A stretch of 64,000 nucleotides of DNA from Coptis chinensis (GCA_015680905.1 CM027385.1:79753501-79817500); one strand, 5' to 3'; positions 12,256 through 25,617 are shown, counted from the first letter of the stretch. Notes: generated by a model not told the origin, from the letters alone. Numbers and translations are program-made.

Positions 12256-15200
12256 ATAGGTATTATCCGTGCCTTTGGCACGGATTGTTTTAATGCTTTA
12301 TTGATTAATATTATGTAGAATTAATTAGAATAAAATGATGGAGATAAATATTGGTACACTATCTTATTCTTTATGTTATGTCTCTTTTTTTCTTGTTCAC
12401 TACTAACCTGTTAAGATAAAATAATGTTTTTATTTCTGCTATGTCTCTAGTAGCCTGCAATTCAACTTTTAATTGAATACCTAATGCAAAAGAAAAGGTA
12501 CTGGTGTTGCCATAAAATAACTTAACAGCGAGCAACTTGTATTTTGCACTTCCATATGAGATAGTTGACTCAAGTATTGCACATGCATACATGACTCTAA
12601 AATCCTGTTACCAAAAGAAAATAATCCAAAGAATATAAATTGATGAGAACTCTCTAAAATCTTGTTATTACCAAGGAAAGCCAAGGAATATAGATTGAAA
12701 AGATTGACCATTGACGCTTACATATCTTGTTTTGATCACACGAAGACCGTCTAAAAATTGATGTTTCCATATTATTATAAGTTTAATTCCCGCCACCACA
12801 CCCATGAAGTACCATTTTCTAACAACAACTTCATATTGCATCCATTTTCTAACAGCAACTTGGATATTGATAACACACTCAAGAGGGAATGTGATGCCTA
12901 AGCTTTTGGCCGGCCTGTGCCACTTTCACCAAGCCAGATCAGCTTGTACTGGAAAGGTCTCTTGCAGTGTGTGGTGTGCCAGGTGAATAAAGGTGTTTAC
13001 TATGAATAAATGTTCTTTAGCGCTGTATTTGAACTTGAATCACTGGCTTTCATATTGTAAGTGCAAAATCTTCGCGTCAATTGAATCAAGTACCTCCCTG
13101 AATTCCTTATTCCACTTTTAACAACCTTCAATCCTCAACATTTACCAAAAAAGAAGAAAAAAAAAGTTAAAATTTGGTTACAACATGATCTAGCAAGCAA
13201 TTTTAGACAAACCCATAATGAGGTGTGCCAAGTGATCAAAACAACTAAAATTCAAATATTTTAGAAGGAATGTGTCTGCCAAAGCTTGTGCCCCATACAA
13301 CTTTCATCCAAACATGTCTAATGCAAAGATTGTAGCCTATGCTCAATAAAAACTCCAAGCTAGATCGGTTAAATTCCAATCAGTAGTCCAACCTATGCCT
13401 CCCTGCAATGCTTACCATTCAAAAAAAAAAACACTGATAATGTAACAACAAAATTGAACTACAAAGCAAATTAGGAGAACCCCCAACAAAAAGAAGTATG
13501 GGTGACTAATTTTTGATGTCGGGATATGCTACGCATAAAATCAATATAATACGTGGATCCAAAACAAACCATCAGCCTTATTATTTGAAAATTTTCATGA
13601 CGTGGAAGAAAATGAATTATGATACATATGGCACTAAAACAAATAAAAAAAAATTGTATAAGCAACATTTACGTTGGGTCGATTTGGCCACTGAATGGAG
13701 AATATCAAGATGGACAAAGTATAAGTTTGAGAACACGTGCATCATGCATCCAGAAATATCTTTTCAAATCCCTACACACTTTTATGAAACCCAACTCCTC
13801 ATTGAACAACTTAGTAAGCACCCCATTCTAGGCTCAAGGTTGTATAACACCTTGACCAAATTTACATTTATCGACGGTGGACTGAAATGTCCCAAAGGCT
13901 GGTTGGATTGGCCGAATCGACCTTACATTTTCATATATTAATTTCACTATCGCTAAGCATTCAACCAATCACAGTCTCCCATAAGCATGGCTCAACAAAA
14001 AGATAAGCAAATAATCAATGACTGACCATCAAAACTCCACAAAATAAAAATGGGAAAATAATGAAGGAGAGTACCGCAAAGAGGCACAATCAATAAAGTG
14101 GATCAAAGAAATAGTTTAGGTATGAAAGTTACCAATTTCGGTGACAACCCATTCCCAAGGAATTACTACATCATTTGAAGCTTTGATTTGGCATAATTTA
14201 GACTTATGCTCAACGTTCAACTTCAAATGCATAGTTCAAAAATATAAATAGAGGCAAAGCAAACTATGAAACACTCTACATGATAAAATTTGGCAAATAA
14301 TAAAGAAGTACGACAAATAAGAAAATGGGAAAGGAGAATCACGATTTGTAATGAAATAACGCCATCAAGCAGTATCTTAGGCACTTTCCCAACGGCACTA
14401 TAAGTTGCATTTTTCAATTCTAAATAGATAGTAGTGCTATGTTCAACCTACTCAGGCAGATGAGACATACATTGCTCAATCTAGTGAAGACTTCACATAG
14501 TATCCTATGGTATAAGAACTACAATGGTCAAAAACATGATTCTTTTGGTAGGGTTTAACTAATATATTGTTGGGGGAATTATTAAAGATATCTTTTTGTG
14601 TAGACATCATTCCTTTAAGGTAAGCATTCTTACAATGCCAATCACATTTAAAGAAACCTAAAACCTAACAAATCCTTTTTAAAAAGATAGGCGACCTCTA
14701 TAAGCAGACTGAAAAGGTGATAAAATGAAATCAAATAGAGAATAAAGTAAAGAAAGTTCTATTGTTGCAAGCTTTAGATCAATGAAGATTGGGAGGTAGA
14801 GTTGGAGAAGAAACTTCCTCAAAGAGAACTTTGAATGAAGAAAAGAATAAAGTGTATAATTGCGCTTAAAAATAAATAAGTTCCGAATAACTTACCTTCT
14901 ATAATGGTGTTAGTCAAATTAACTTGCTTTCATCAATCTTAGCCTCCAAAACACTATTGATTTTGTTATTTGGTTATCTAAGCCACTTGATGTAGAGACT
15001 AATACCATACAAAATGTTTTTGAAATAAACAACTACTCTAATAATAGCACGGGGAATATATTTTTCAAGATAGAGTTCAACATTATGGTGTATGTACTTA
15101 CGCTTATGACAAAAATGAATGTGTAATTGTTTCTCTGAACCAAGACCTGAAAAGGCAAAAGATGAGATGTAAGGTGACTTGCAAGGAGAATTGCTACCAT

Positions 15201-17967
15201 GAGCAGATGAATAGATAAATTCTTTTTGCATTAGAGATAGGAAAACAATATACTAAATCAAGAGTACCACTTGGTGTAAAACTATATTCAGCGATTAGTA
15301 AGGCTTTTGCATTAAAGAAAAAGAAGAAACAACTCACCTGTTTTTATGGAAATGGAAGTGAACTACTCCCTTGATTCCCTTTTTTTCATGGTGATATCGA
15401 CGACACTCAAACCGAAAAGCAGGAGGGGTTTGAAGAAGAGAGCGAGAGAGTGGGGATTGCATAGGGTCGTGGGTTTCATTAAGCAAATTAAGAATATGAA
15501 GCGTTTTGGGAAGAATACGTGGTTTTAATTCTCAATCATTATGAAAACCTACCCGTTCTCTCTCACTAATATAGTCTAATACTAACCTCAAATGTAGGAT
15601 ACACATTGTCATTGGCCACTTCTTGGCCCCAAATAAATGTGTGAAGACTCTATCTCAACCACTGATTTTGTTTGTCTTGTCCTCACTCTAGTGCAATCCC
15701 AACAGTAGAGTATCTGACCGCTAAAATGCCTTAATCGTAATATATTTTTGACTTTAATTATTCTAAGACAAACAACAACTTAAGAAAACATAACAACTAA
15801 TAAATCATATCAAGTGTACCAAGCATATCATCAAATTTTAGAAAAGCAGGTTAAAACAAATCGCACCACATACTCGAGTAATTCAAAACACGTCTACAAA
15901 TGCTAATACCAATGCCCATTCTATATGGACTGCAACTGCTCAAGTTTGATCATGCAAGAATTAAGATAAAAGGAGCTATTGCCCATGTTGTTTGAAGGTC
16001 TAAGTAATCCACAACAATGTAAAGAGCTGTATCCACTAATAAATACTATCTCCAAATATATAATCACAAATAAATTGAGGTTGAGATCACGCACACAAAT
16101 CTCTCCGATTTGCAAACTTGAATAACTTTTGATCACAAATAATTAGGAACATGACAAATGGGTAGATTGTCTAAGTATAGTCGCAATTAAAGAGATGCTT
16201 ACGATGAATAAGTTAAGGGTGGAAGCGTTCCTAAGAATAGCAACCCACTACCCCAATGCCCTTAAGGTTAAGCAACCAATTCAAGAAGGTTTTTCAACCT
16301 TTTCTGATATTAGATCTTTCTCGACATTGTGTTATAAAGCAAAGAAGGCGATATATGTAATGATATTAGCTTATGTTAGTAAGTATAATGATGATGAACT
16401 TCAAAGCTTCAAATGTGTAGTTCAACAAAAGAGATTACTTATTGGAATATCCCATGTTAAACAACATAAGAAAAATTGTTTGGGCATGGTATCGTGGCAT
16501 CAAACTTTTGACTGAATTCCCTAAGTAGATCCAACATAACAATCTAAAGTGCCATTATAAGAAACTATTCACATACATACAACGCATAACTCACTCGGTG
16601 TATACCATACTACTTCAAGAACCATAAATAATTTTGTGTGCTTGTACATATTCAAATAAAAAGACCACTTAGCCTTTCCAATCTTTGCTATTGCTTCAAC
16701 CTCACTTAATCATAAATTGAATAAATTTAATCTCTGAAAGTTTAAATAAGAACCCTTGTGCATTGATACTCCTTTAAAAGCCTACATTTATTCGAGTGGA
16801 AGAGAAGCATCACATTTTTCAAAAAGTTGAGGAAAAGAAAAAAAAAATCTAAAGCTAGTGCAGTAAAAAGTTATCAAATTGAGACCAATAAACTACCTAC
16901 ATCTCAATAGCTAGCAACAACAAAATATTTTCTTTTTCCTCGATTGATTAGGATCAAAGTGTGTATCGATTTCAATTCAAATAGCCCAACTAAACTATAA
17001 ATCAATCTAGTGCTATTTAATGGCGATTTTTTCACACCAATCCAAATATCCATGGATTAGAAATTAAGTGTGCCCATAAATCAAATCAGAAATTTAAAGC
17101 ACACTAAAATGCATATAAGCTACAATACGAACAATACAAAACGTTTCCTTAAATTTCGCAACTAAGGAAAGATAAGCAAAAAATTAAACAATAGTAAGCA
17201 AAAACTTTTAACCCAACTGTGGACTCGATCAAAACATTGTGATCATAATAAGTGAATCTTACCAGGACTGGTTAAAACTGATTAGGAATGTGCGAAAAAT
17301 GCTACCATTTCGATGACATAGAATGATAGAACCATGAAAAATAAAGAATCACACTCACATCATCAAAAAATAAAATAAAAAATGATCAAAATAAAATGTG
17401 TAATGGCCCGCATTTGAGTAAATTCGAAGATAAATCAAACTATTGTAGAGAGGGATAACGGGTTTTAGAAGGTGAAAAAGGGATGGAGAGAATGAGACTT
17501 TATCAGAGAAAGAGTTGAATGTTAGAAATTAAATGATGGAGTAATTAATCTGAAGAATCCCATGCTAATGAAGATAAAATTGATCCGATGTATAGATGTT
17601 AAAGCATGCGTGAATCTTGGGTGTTTTATGTTTCAAAGTTGTTTTCATTTCCTTACTCCATGATCCTATTTTTACTGGTACTTAATTTGAATATTTAGAG
17701 TTATTTATGCCCAAGAATCATAGTTTCTACCGTTTATTATAACCTTAATTAAATGACAATTAATCTTAATATTTGGGGTTATTTATGACCAAGAGGCCAA
17801 GAGTCATGGTTTCTACACTTTATTACAACCGTAATTAAATGACACATTAAAAACTACTCAAAGGTGTTTCGAAACGATATGGAGCGTACACCTATGCCCC
17901 ATCAAATGCAGATCCCCACGCGATCCCGACCACCCTTTGTCCTGCCATTGTTTTTTATTATAATAGA
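12256..17967 (-). mobile_element. Candidate Helitron-like insertion (non-autonomous), minus strand
   Basis: Read on the minus strand, the right edge starts TCTATTATAATAAAAAACA after an A, a Helitron-like 5' end. The left edge has a perfect 7-bp-stem hairpin, CCGTGCC-AAA-GGCACGG (12267-12283), then 7 nt and CTAT followed by T. The expected 3' end is CTRR, so CTAT is off by one base. The right edge falls where similarity between the two lectin-kinase copies begins, which suggests an insertion there. The 5.7 kb inside is AT-rich with no recognisable Rep/helicase. An alternative is a different element flanked by the 9-bp direct repeat TTATAATAG (12251-12259 and 17958-17966). Confidence 0.35.
12290..17940. 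other. Non-coding interior: no supportable genes
   Basis: Open frames here (for example 13513-13941 plus, 142 codons, and 16195-16515 plus, 106 codons) show no recognisable domain, biased codon use or splice context, and base composition equals the surroundings. I see no tRNA, rRNA or known element domains. Confidence 0.6.
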
Positions 17968-17978
17968 TAAGTGTTGAA

Positions 17979-19660
17979 ATGTTTGCTGTACTAGTTTTGG
18001 TCATTCTCATAGCTTCAAATCTTGTAATCTCATATGAGATGGATTTATTTGAGGACAAATCTTGCAACAATTTGACTATGTTATCAGATGCATGTACATG
18101 TAACAATGGAGCTTTTCATACTAATCCGGACACCTATTTTCCCATTCTTGATTTGAACACTTTAGTTCCTTAGTCGAGACCTTAAAAAAATGTGTGTCCA
18201 ACAGTTTTTCAGGGAGAAGTGTTGTAGTCCATATCGAGACTCCAGATCATTGTCGTTTTCAGATCACATCGTTAAGAAGGAGGTACACTTGTTCTTTTCT
18301 GAAGAAGGGCAGATAGTATATGATTCTTTGATTGCTGAGGAAGACAAAGGTGCTGCTTGTTCTTTTTCTGATGATGAGGCCATGTTTAAAAAATCATATC
18401 ATCCACCCCGACGGTATTTGAATCCAGTGAGTACTCCTAGTCCTATTGACATTTATGTTGTTTCTACTGTCCGAGTTAGAAATTACACTGTCAAAGTTCA
18501 ATACAGGGGAAAAAAGAAGCAACTAAAGATATACATGAACAAGGATGTAGTAATGACTGTCAATGTTAATATAAAGGATTTCATAAATCAGGATCCATAT
18601 TTTGGATCCATCATATGTTGGTCATAGTTGGGAGTTGATCAAGGAAAACTCCCAAAAACAGGATAAGCAAACAAGGCTACCGACAAAGAATATTGTGGTC
18701 TTATCGGTTCGTAGTTTGGTCTTGTTGGTAGCATGTGTAGCAGGCTTTCGTAAGAGAATAACTAAACGAAAATCCATTCACTGGTAGTAAAAAACAGCTA
18801 GTAACATCTCATTTCCTAAATTGTTAAACATATCTCGAGATCAACATGTCCTGGTTCACAGAACACAGCACACAGCACACTGCGGGGTGCAAAGAGATAT
18901 TTACTCACTGTTGTAACGAAGAGGAAGGGCAAGAATCAAGGAAAGAGTTGCACAAATTTGACTCTTGCATGTTGTGCGTTGAGTGCATAATCCATTGCCG
19001 GTCTACCATGATATCCTCTTTGACTAACTCAAAACATGATTTAATCTGTCCCATTTCTCAATTCAAGGTGGTGCTACAAGGAGGGGATGCTCCTATTGGT
19101 ATACGACTACATGCCAAATGGAAGCCTCAACAACTACCTTTTTGGAGGGCATGATAAGAGACTAAGTTGGAACGAGCGGTACAAGATCCTGGAAGGTGTA
19201 TCCTCTGCTTTGCAGTATCTCCACAGCGAAAATAGACAAAAGGTGGTGCACCAAAGCTCAAAGCCAGCAACAGCATGCTTGACTGTAGCTTAAATGCGCG
19301 TTTGGGTGATTTTGGCCTCTCATGTGTTTTAGACAATGAGAAAACCTTTTACGAGGTATTTACAGGAGTACCTAGCAACCTCTGCTACACTGCACCAGAG
19401 TGCATTGCCAGTGGTAAGGCTACACAAGACTGATATATACGGATTTGGTGCTGTTCTGCTCGCGGTCACATGCGGTCGACGACCACAGACCACGATTGTT
19501 GGGTCTAGACTATTGGTTGACTGGGTATGGTCTGTATACCGTGAAGGTAGAAGCTGTAGATGAAAGGGTTGGACACAGTTATGTCTTTGATGAAGCAGAG
19601 AGGGGTTTGCTTTTAGGTTTAGCATGCTCACGTCCCACCTTGCTAGCTACGAACCCCAAA
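17979..19660 (+). pseudogene. Decayed L-type lectin receptor kinase, second copy
   Basis: Pieces align with the copy at 9082-11618. A signal-peptide-like stretch and the lectin start are at 17979-18140, the lectin end is at about 18450-18610 (KKQLKIYMNKDV...KDFINQDPYFGS), and a membrane segment is near 18690-18760. The second kinase exon starts at about 19070 (GWCYKEGMLLLVYDYMPNGSL) and runs to LLLGLACSRP near 19640. The lectin core and the kinase N-lobe, including the P-loop and its lysine, are missing. In the catalytic loop, HRD is lost to a frame change near 19255. Further frame changes lie near 19430 and 19550. The 3' end is replaced by LINE sequence. It is dead as a kinase. Confidence 0.8.
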
Positions 19661-20365
19661 CCATAATCAGTCCACAGCTCCTTAGGGGCGTTGTGACATT
19701 TAACCCACACAGGGATTGTTGTTACTATTGCTCGCTGTTTTTCAACACCTCGAGTCCATGGACTTATGATAAAGCAACGACCACCAATAAAGATTGGACC
19801 TTCCTCTAAAACTGCTTGACGAGCTTTATTGCCCGAGAATTTGAAATAGAACAGATCTTTATCCGCAATAATCTCAAATGACCCTTTATATTTCCATCGC
19901 TGTTGAAAAACGTTTTTCACATATGGGAATGAGAGGCGCTGTTCTATAAAGAATCCCACCATGTAGTCATTCCATTCATTACATCCTTGCATAATCAAAT
20001 CCATCGGTACCTGAGTAACACCATTCACTTCTTGTAAAGTGAAGTGCTTTAGTGTTTTTTTAAGAGCAGACGCTCTATTTTGAAGGAATAAATTACTCCA
20101 TGATGATGCAGTAGGCACTGAAGCAACTGGTGGAATTCCAACTGAGGAAGGTGCTGCCACTGAGGAGATAAGTGGCTAAGACCGTGTAGCATCTGCTGAG
20201 GGGGAAGGACCAGCACAAGGAGGCTGAGGAAGTGGAGTTGGATGGGAAGGAAGAGGAGGAAAAGAAGATATACTGCTATCCATCGATAGATCAGTCGAAC
20301 TCCGAGATATCCATGTTCTCAGATGAGAAATCTCACATCCCTTGCTGTTTCCGATCAAAACCCCC
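19643..20365 (-). mobile_element. LINE (L1-type) ORF1 fragment with DUF4283 domain
   Basis: The minus-strand frame from about 20160 encodes a DUF4283-like region typical of plant LINE ORF1 and related gag-like proteins. It has WSNLFLQNRAS near the start, then YVKNVFQQRWKYKGSFEII, FYFKFSGNKARQAVLEEGP, FIGGRCFIISPW, and IPVWVKCHNAPKELWTDYGLGFVASKVG at the end. A proline-rich upstream part (20176-20358) is separated by a stop near 20175. The C-terminal zinc knuckle, ORF2 and poly-A tail are absent. The left edge abuts the kinase relic at about 19643. Confidence 0.7.
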
Positions 20366-20396
20366 GATAAAGGGAAGGTTTTGAGTTTGTTCTTAC

Positions 20397-21101
20397 TGTT
20401 AGAAAAATGATTTGCTCAAATCCATTTAAATATGAATGAGTAGTTTGTCTCCCAAGTTACCCCACTTAAGATGAAATGGGTTTTTTCTTGAAACAGTACG
20501 TAATGTGAGAAAAAACTTTTCAAAATGATGCATTTGTTTGAAAACGATGCATTATGCCGAAAATGGTGCGACCTTTTCGAAATGCCAAGGTTTGAAACAA
20601 ATGCATCATGCCGAAAAGATGCAACCTTTTCAAATAGGCAATCGGTTCAAACAGTGCTATATGTCGAAATGGTGTGTCCTTTTCAAAACATGTGACTTTT
20701 CAAAGAGTTGCTTACTTTTTCCCAAGAGTCACCGTGTTTGTTTCGAAAAGGCACCACTCACCTATAAATAGTGGATGAATTTGGAGAGAAAACACACCGG
20801 ATCACACGAGTTTTGATCTTTCTCTTCTCCTCCGCTCTTAGTCAAATACTATGTTGTGTTCACGAAGTCTAAGAATTGAAGTGCTAGCTTTCTATAGAAG
20901 GAAATCCGTTCTATCTTGGGAGATAGTTTCCCATCAACCTTCAAGCACCGCGAGGGGGGAAAATCTGTCTTAAGGACATAGTGTATCTACACTAGGCTTC
21001 GGATTTAATTAAGAAGTACAAGACACTTACAAGACAAAAGGTTTGTATAGTTTGGTAATTGGTAAAAAGAGTAAGTACAATTAAGTTGTATATTCCTAAC
21101 A
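20397..21101 (+). repeat. LTR 1 of the composite copia element
   Basis: It starts TGTTAG and ends CTAACA, the inverted ends expected of LTRs. It contains CTATAAATA at about 20762, a good TATA box, and about 40 bp on begins the likely transcribed leader. The segment is 705 bp and matches 23307-24012 throughout. Confidence 0.9.
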
Positions 21102-23306
21102 ACTTAAGACAGATTTTTCTTTTCTTCTTCTTCTTTACCCAACGAGAATTTGTTTATGTTTTCTTTTTTTTTTTGGTTTAAGGAAATAACAAAGTGTAGT
21201 TATATTTCGAATATGGCAACACCACTAGTTACTCCCTTTATTCTATCGTTCCTACCTGCCGTTTTCCATTCTCGTCCTCATGGGGAGAAGCCCGAAAAGT
21301 TCAATGGAACCGATTTCAAAAGCACCGCAAATGAAGATGCTCTTCTATCCGACTACCCCGAACTTGGCAAGGTTTCTATGGGATAAGGCTCCCCGATGTA
21401 AGCCCCGATGAAACCGACAAAAGGAGAAGGTTTTGGCCAAGGATGCTTGGTTTCATCTTCGATTTCTTGTGTAGAAATTACGCCCTTAGTGGGTTGGTTA
21501 CTCATTATACAATGTGTATAGTGTGTTCAAGACTGCTAAGGAACTTTGGGATTCGTTGGACAAGAAATACAAGAGTGAAGATGCTGGCATGAAGAAATTC
21601 ATAGTTGGTAGATTTCTTGATTTCAAAATGACGGATAGTAAGACCGTCATAAGCCAAGTCCAAGAACTTCAAGTAATCTTCCATGATGTCATTGCTGAAG
21701 GAATGACCCTAGGAGAATCTTTCCAAGTGGCTGCTATGATTGAGAAATTACCACCATCTTGGAAGGATTTTAAGAACTATCTTAAGCATAAACGCAAAGA
21801 TATGAATCTTGAAGAGCTGATTGTCCGTCTAAGGATAGAAGAAGATAACCGCCTATCTGAGAAGAAGGGCAAGGATCCCATGGTGGCAAAGGCCAATGTT
21901 GTGGAAGGATCTAGTGCTAAGGGAAAGAGGAAGCACCAAGACAAAGCTCAAGGTGAAGAGAGTAGTACGCCTACTAAGTTCAAGGGCAAGTGCTACAATT
22001 GTGGGAAGGTTGGACATAAGGCAAGTGAATGTCGCAAAGCAAAAGAAGTATAAAACAAAAAGACTGAAGCCAATGTGACAATGGACACGCTTTCTAACAA
22101 TGTTAATGACATGAACCTATCTGGCTGTGGTTTTACGAATGTCTCATGATTGGAAATGAAAGGGAATGGTGGGTGGATACTGGTGCTACTCGCCACATAT
22201 GCTCCAACAAGTCGATGTTCACCACTTATCATGCTGTGGAAAAGGAAGAACAACTCTTTATGGGAAACTCTTCTACGTCCATGGTTGAAGGCAAAGGAAA
22301 GGTGGTGATGAGGTTGACTTCTGGAAAGGAACTAACTCTGAATGAGGTGCTCTATGTGCCTGACATTCGCAAGAACTTGGTTTCTGGGTCGCTGCTGAGC
22401 AAGAATGGCTTTAAGTTAGTCTTTGTTTCTGATAAATTTGTACTAACTAAGAATGATGTATTCGTTGGGAAAGGGGCTATCTTCGGGATGGGCTCTTTAG
22501 GATGTCTTGTTTTACTATTGCGCCAAAAAGCGCCAATAAAGTTGAATCTTCCGCTTTACTTGATTGAGTCTTCACATGTATGGCATGGTAGATTAGGACA
22601 TGTTAATTATGATACTTTATGATTAATTAATTTGGACTATATACCAAAATTAAAAATAGAACCACACCATAAATGTGAAACTTGTGTAGAATCCAAGTTG
22701 ACCCGGATCATCCTTTCATTCCATTGAAAGAAGTCTTCAACCTCTAGACTTAATACACACGGATATATGTGATCTTAAGCACGCGTGGATTCTAGAGGTG
22801 GTAAAAGTATTTCATTACTTTTATTGACGATAGCACTAGATATAGTTATGTTTACTTGTTGAGAAGTAAAGATGAGGCAATTGAAGTGTTCAAACACTAT
22901 AAAAATGAAGTTGAAAATCAACTAAGCAAAAAGATTAAGGCTATAAGGAGTGATAGAGGAGGTGAATATGAATCACCTTTTGAAGGTTTCTGTTCTGAAC
23001 ATGGAATCATTCATCAAACTACGGCTCCTTATTCACCTAAATCAAACGGTATTGCGGAATGCAAAAACCGAACTCTAAAAGAGATGATGAACGCTATGTT
23101 GTTAAGTTCTGGTTTACCCCAAAATTTGTGGGGGGAAGCTTTGCTTTCTGCCAATTACATTCTCAACAAGATTCCTAACAAGAAGACGCTTAAAACACCA
23201 TACGAATTGTGGAAAGGTCATCAGACTTCCTACGAATTCTTAAAAGTGTGGGGGTGTCTTGCTAAAGTGGAAGTCCCTAAACCTAAGAAGGTGAAGATAG
23301 GACCAT

Positions 23307-24012
23307 TGTTAGAAAAATGATTTGCTCAAATCCATTTAAATATGAATGAGTAGTTTGTCTCCCAAGTTACCCCACTTAAGATTAAATGGGTTTTTTCTTG
23401 AAACAAGACGAATGCGTGAAAAAACCTTTTCAAAATGATGCATTTGTTTGAAACAGTTGCATTATGCGAAAAGGGTGCGACCTTTCAAATGTGTAATCGG
23501 GTTTGAAACAAGATTGCATCATGCGAAAAGGTGCAACCTTTCGAAATAGGCAATTTCAAACAATCTTATATCTTTGAAATGGTGTGTCCTTTTGAAACAT
23601 GTGACTTTTCAAAGAGTTGCTTACTTTTTCCCAAGAGTCACCGTGTTGTTTTGAAAAGGCACCACTCACCTATAAATAGTGGATGAATTTGGAGAGAAAA
23701 TACACCGCATCACACGAGTTTTGATCTTTCTCTTCTCCTCCTCGTTCTTAGAGTCAAATACTATGTTGTGTTCACGAAGTCTATAGAATTGAAGTGCTAG
23801 CTTTCTATAGAAGGAAATCCGCTCTATCTTGGGAGATAGTTTCCCATCAACCTTCAAGCACCGCGTGAGGGGGAAATCTGTCTTAAGGACATAGTGTATC
23901 TACACTAGGCTCGGATTTAATTAAGAAGTACAAGACACTTACAAGACAAAAAGGTTTGTATAGTTTGGTAATTGGTAAAGAGTAAGTACAATTAAGTTGT
24001 ATATTCCTAACA
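23307..24012 (+). repeat. LTR 2 of the composite copia element
   Basis: Direct copy of LTR 1 with the same TGTTAG...CTAACA ends and the same TATA box (about 23671). The two copies differ by many small changes, so the insertion is not very recent. Confidence 0.9.
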
Positions 24013-24486
24013 ACTTAAGACGTAATTTCTTTTCTTCTTCTTCTTTACCCAACGTAATTTGTTTCTGCTTTCTTTTCTTTTTGTTTAAGGAAATAACAAA
24101 ATGTAGTTATATTTCGAATATGGCAACACCACTAGTTACTCCCCGGCCGATATCGTTCCTATCGATGTCTCCCCATTCGCTCCTCATGGGGAGAAGCCCG
24201 AAAAGTTCAATGGAACTGATTTTAAAAAAACCGGGCAAATGAAGATGCTCTTCTATCCGACTACCCCGAACTTGGCAAGGTTTCTATGGGATAAGGCTCG
24301 ATGTAAGCCCCGATGAAACCGACAAGGAGAAGGTTTTGGCCAAGGATGCTTGGTTTCATGCTGATTTCTTGTGTAGAAATTACGTCCTTAGTGGGTTGGC
24401 TGACTCATTATACAATGTGTATAGTGTGTTCAAGACTGCTAAGGAACTTTGGGATTCGTTGGACAAGAAATACAAGAGTGAAGAGT

Positions 24487-25222
24487 TGTTAGGAATATAC
24501 AACTTAATTGTACTTACTCTTTACCAATTACCAAACTATACAAACCTTTTGTCTTGTAAGTGTCTTGTACTTCTTAATTAAATCCGAGCCTAGTGTAGAT
24601 ACACTATGTCCTTAAGACAGATTTTCCCCCTCACGGTGCTTGAAGGTTGATGGGAAACTATCTCCCAAGATAGAACGGATTTCCTTCTATAGAAAGCTAG
24701 CACTTCAATTCTATAGACTCAAATAACACAACATAGAATTTGACTAAGAACAGGGGAGAAGAGAAAGATCAACTCAGTGATCCGGGTGTTTTTTCTCCAA
24801 ATTCATCCACTATTTATAGGTGAGTGGTGCCTTTTTGAACAACACGGTGACTCTTTGGGAAAAATTAAGCAACTCTTTGAAAAGTCACATGTTTCACCAT
24901 TTTAACGACACACCATTTCGAACATATAAAGAATTGCACTTTTGAACCAAACTTTTTCATTTCGAAGTTGAAAAGTGTCGACTTTTCGCAATGATGAAAC
25001 AAATCGCTTTTGAAACCAAATATCACATTTTTGAAAAACCGTCGCGACCTTTTCGCATAAATGCACCGCTTCAAACAAATTTAAATCATTTTGAAAAGGT
25101 TTTTAACACACATTACATACCGTTTCTTTAAAACCCATTTCATCTTAAGGGAAACTTTATTTCTAAAGAGACAAACTACTCATTCATATTTAAATGGATT
25201 TGAGCAAATCATTTTTCTAACA
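24487..25222 (-). repeat. LTR 3, inverted copy
   Basis: It begins TGTTAGGAATATACAAC and ends ATTTTTCTAACA, the reverse complement of LTRs 1 and 2. It abuts the second gag segment on its left. CTTAC on its right matches the repeat left of LTR 1. Confidence 0.9.
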
Positions 25223-25617
25223 CTTACCGCAACCAACCTAAGGATTAAACTTTACTACTTGAAGAAAAGAAATACGCGAGACTACTCTTATACCCTTAGA
25301 GAAAAGGAAGTAAGTTATTTCTAAGTCGAACTCCGAGATGCATGCTGAAACCAATATGGATATCATCAAAATAGAAATTGCGATTCTAAAAGGAAGCTAC
25401 TTTGAGAAAACGTGTTGCATTGCATCTGTTTTACTCGTCGCCGCCTTGTTCTTCAACCCATTTATAAACACCAACCTTACCTTCTCCCTGAAAATAAAAA
25501 ATATGTTGTAATCAAAGCAAAAGGGAATAGAAACTCTAATTTTTTTTTTTTTTTTTTTTCTCAAGTATGTCTCTACTTTTTCCCGAAGTTGAAGTGGGGT
25601 GCATGGTGCCCAAGAAC

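Larger units (their letters stand above)
20397..25222. mobile_element. Composite Ty1/copia fossil: LTR, internal part, LTR, gag part, inverted LTR
   Basis: Order: LTR 20397-21101 (plus), internal region 21102-23306, LTR 23307-24012 (plus), partial internal region 24013-24486, LTR 24487-25222 (minus). The whole is flanked by the 5-bp direct repeat CTTAC (20392-20396 and 25223-25227), as for a normal copia insertion, although the outermost LTRs are inverted relative to each other. The first internal region has gag, a CCHC knuckle ([14 protein letters not shown]), protease (WWVDTGATRHICS) and part of integrase; I see no reverse transcriptase. It is a broken, non-autonomous fossil with several breaks. 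The gag wording places it in the same broad group as the copia copy at 1-4325. Confidence 0.85.

Noticed and set aside
12267-12283. Hairpin CCGTGCC-TTT-GGCACGG as a terminator
   Set aside because: Plant Pol II does not use such terminators and there is no gene ending there; a mobile-element end is the better reading.
13513-13941. 142-codon open frame on the plus strand
   Set aside because: No domain, no homology I recognise, no splice or promoter context, and composition equal to the surrounding non-coding DNA.
16195-16515. 106-codon open frame on the plus strand
   Set aside because: Same reasons; it lies in the candidate insertion and resembles no known protein.
20293-25340. 15-bp match GTCGAACTCCGAGAT at about 20294 and 25326 as LINE target duplications
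   Set aside because: The left copy lies inside the LINE fragment rather than at its edge, so it does not fit a target duplication; it may be chance or a small duplication.
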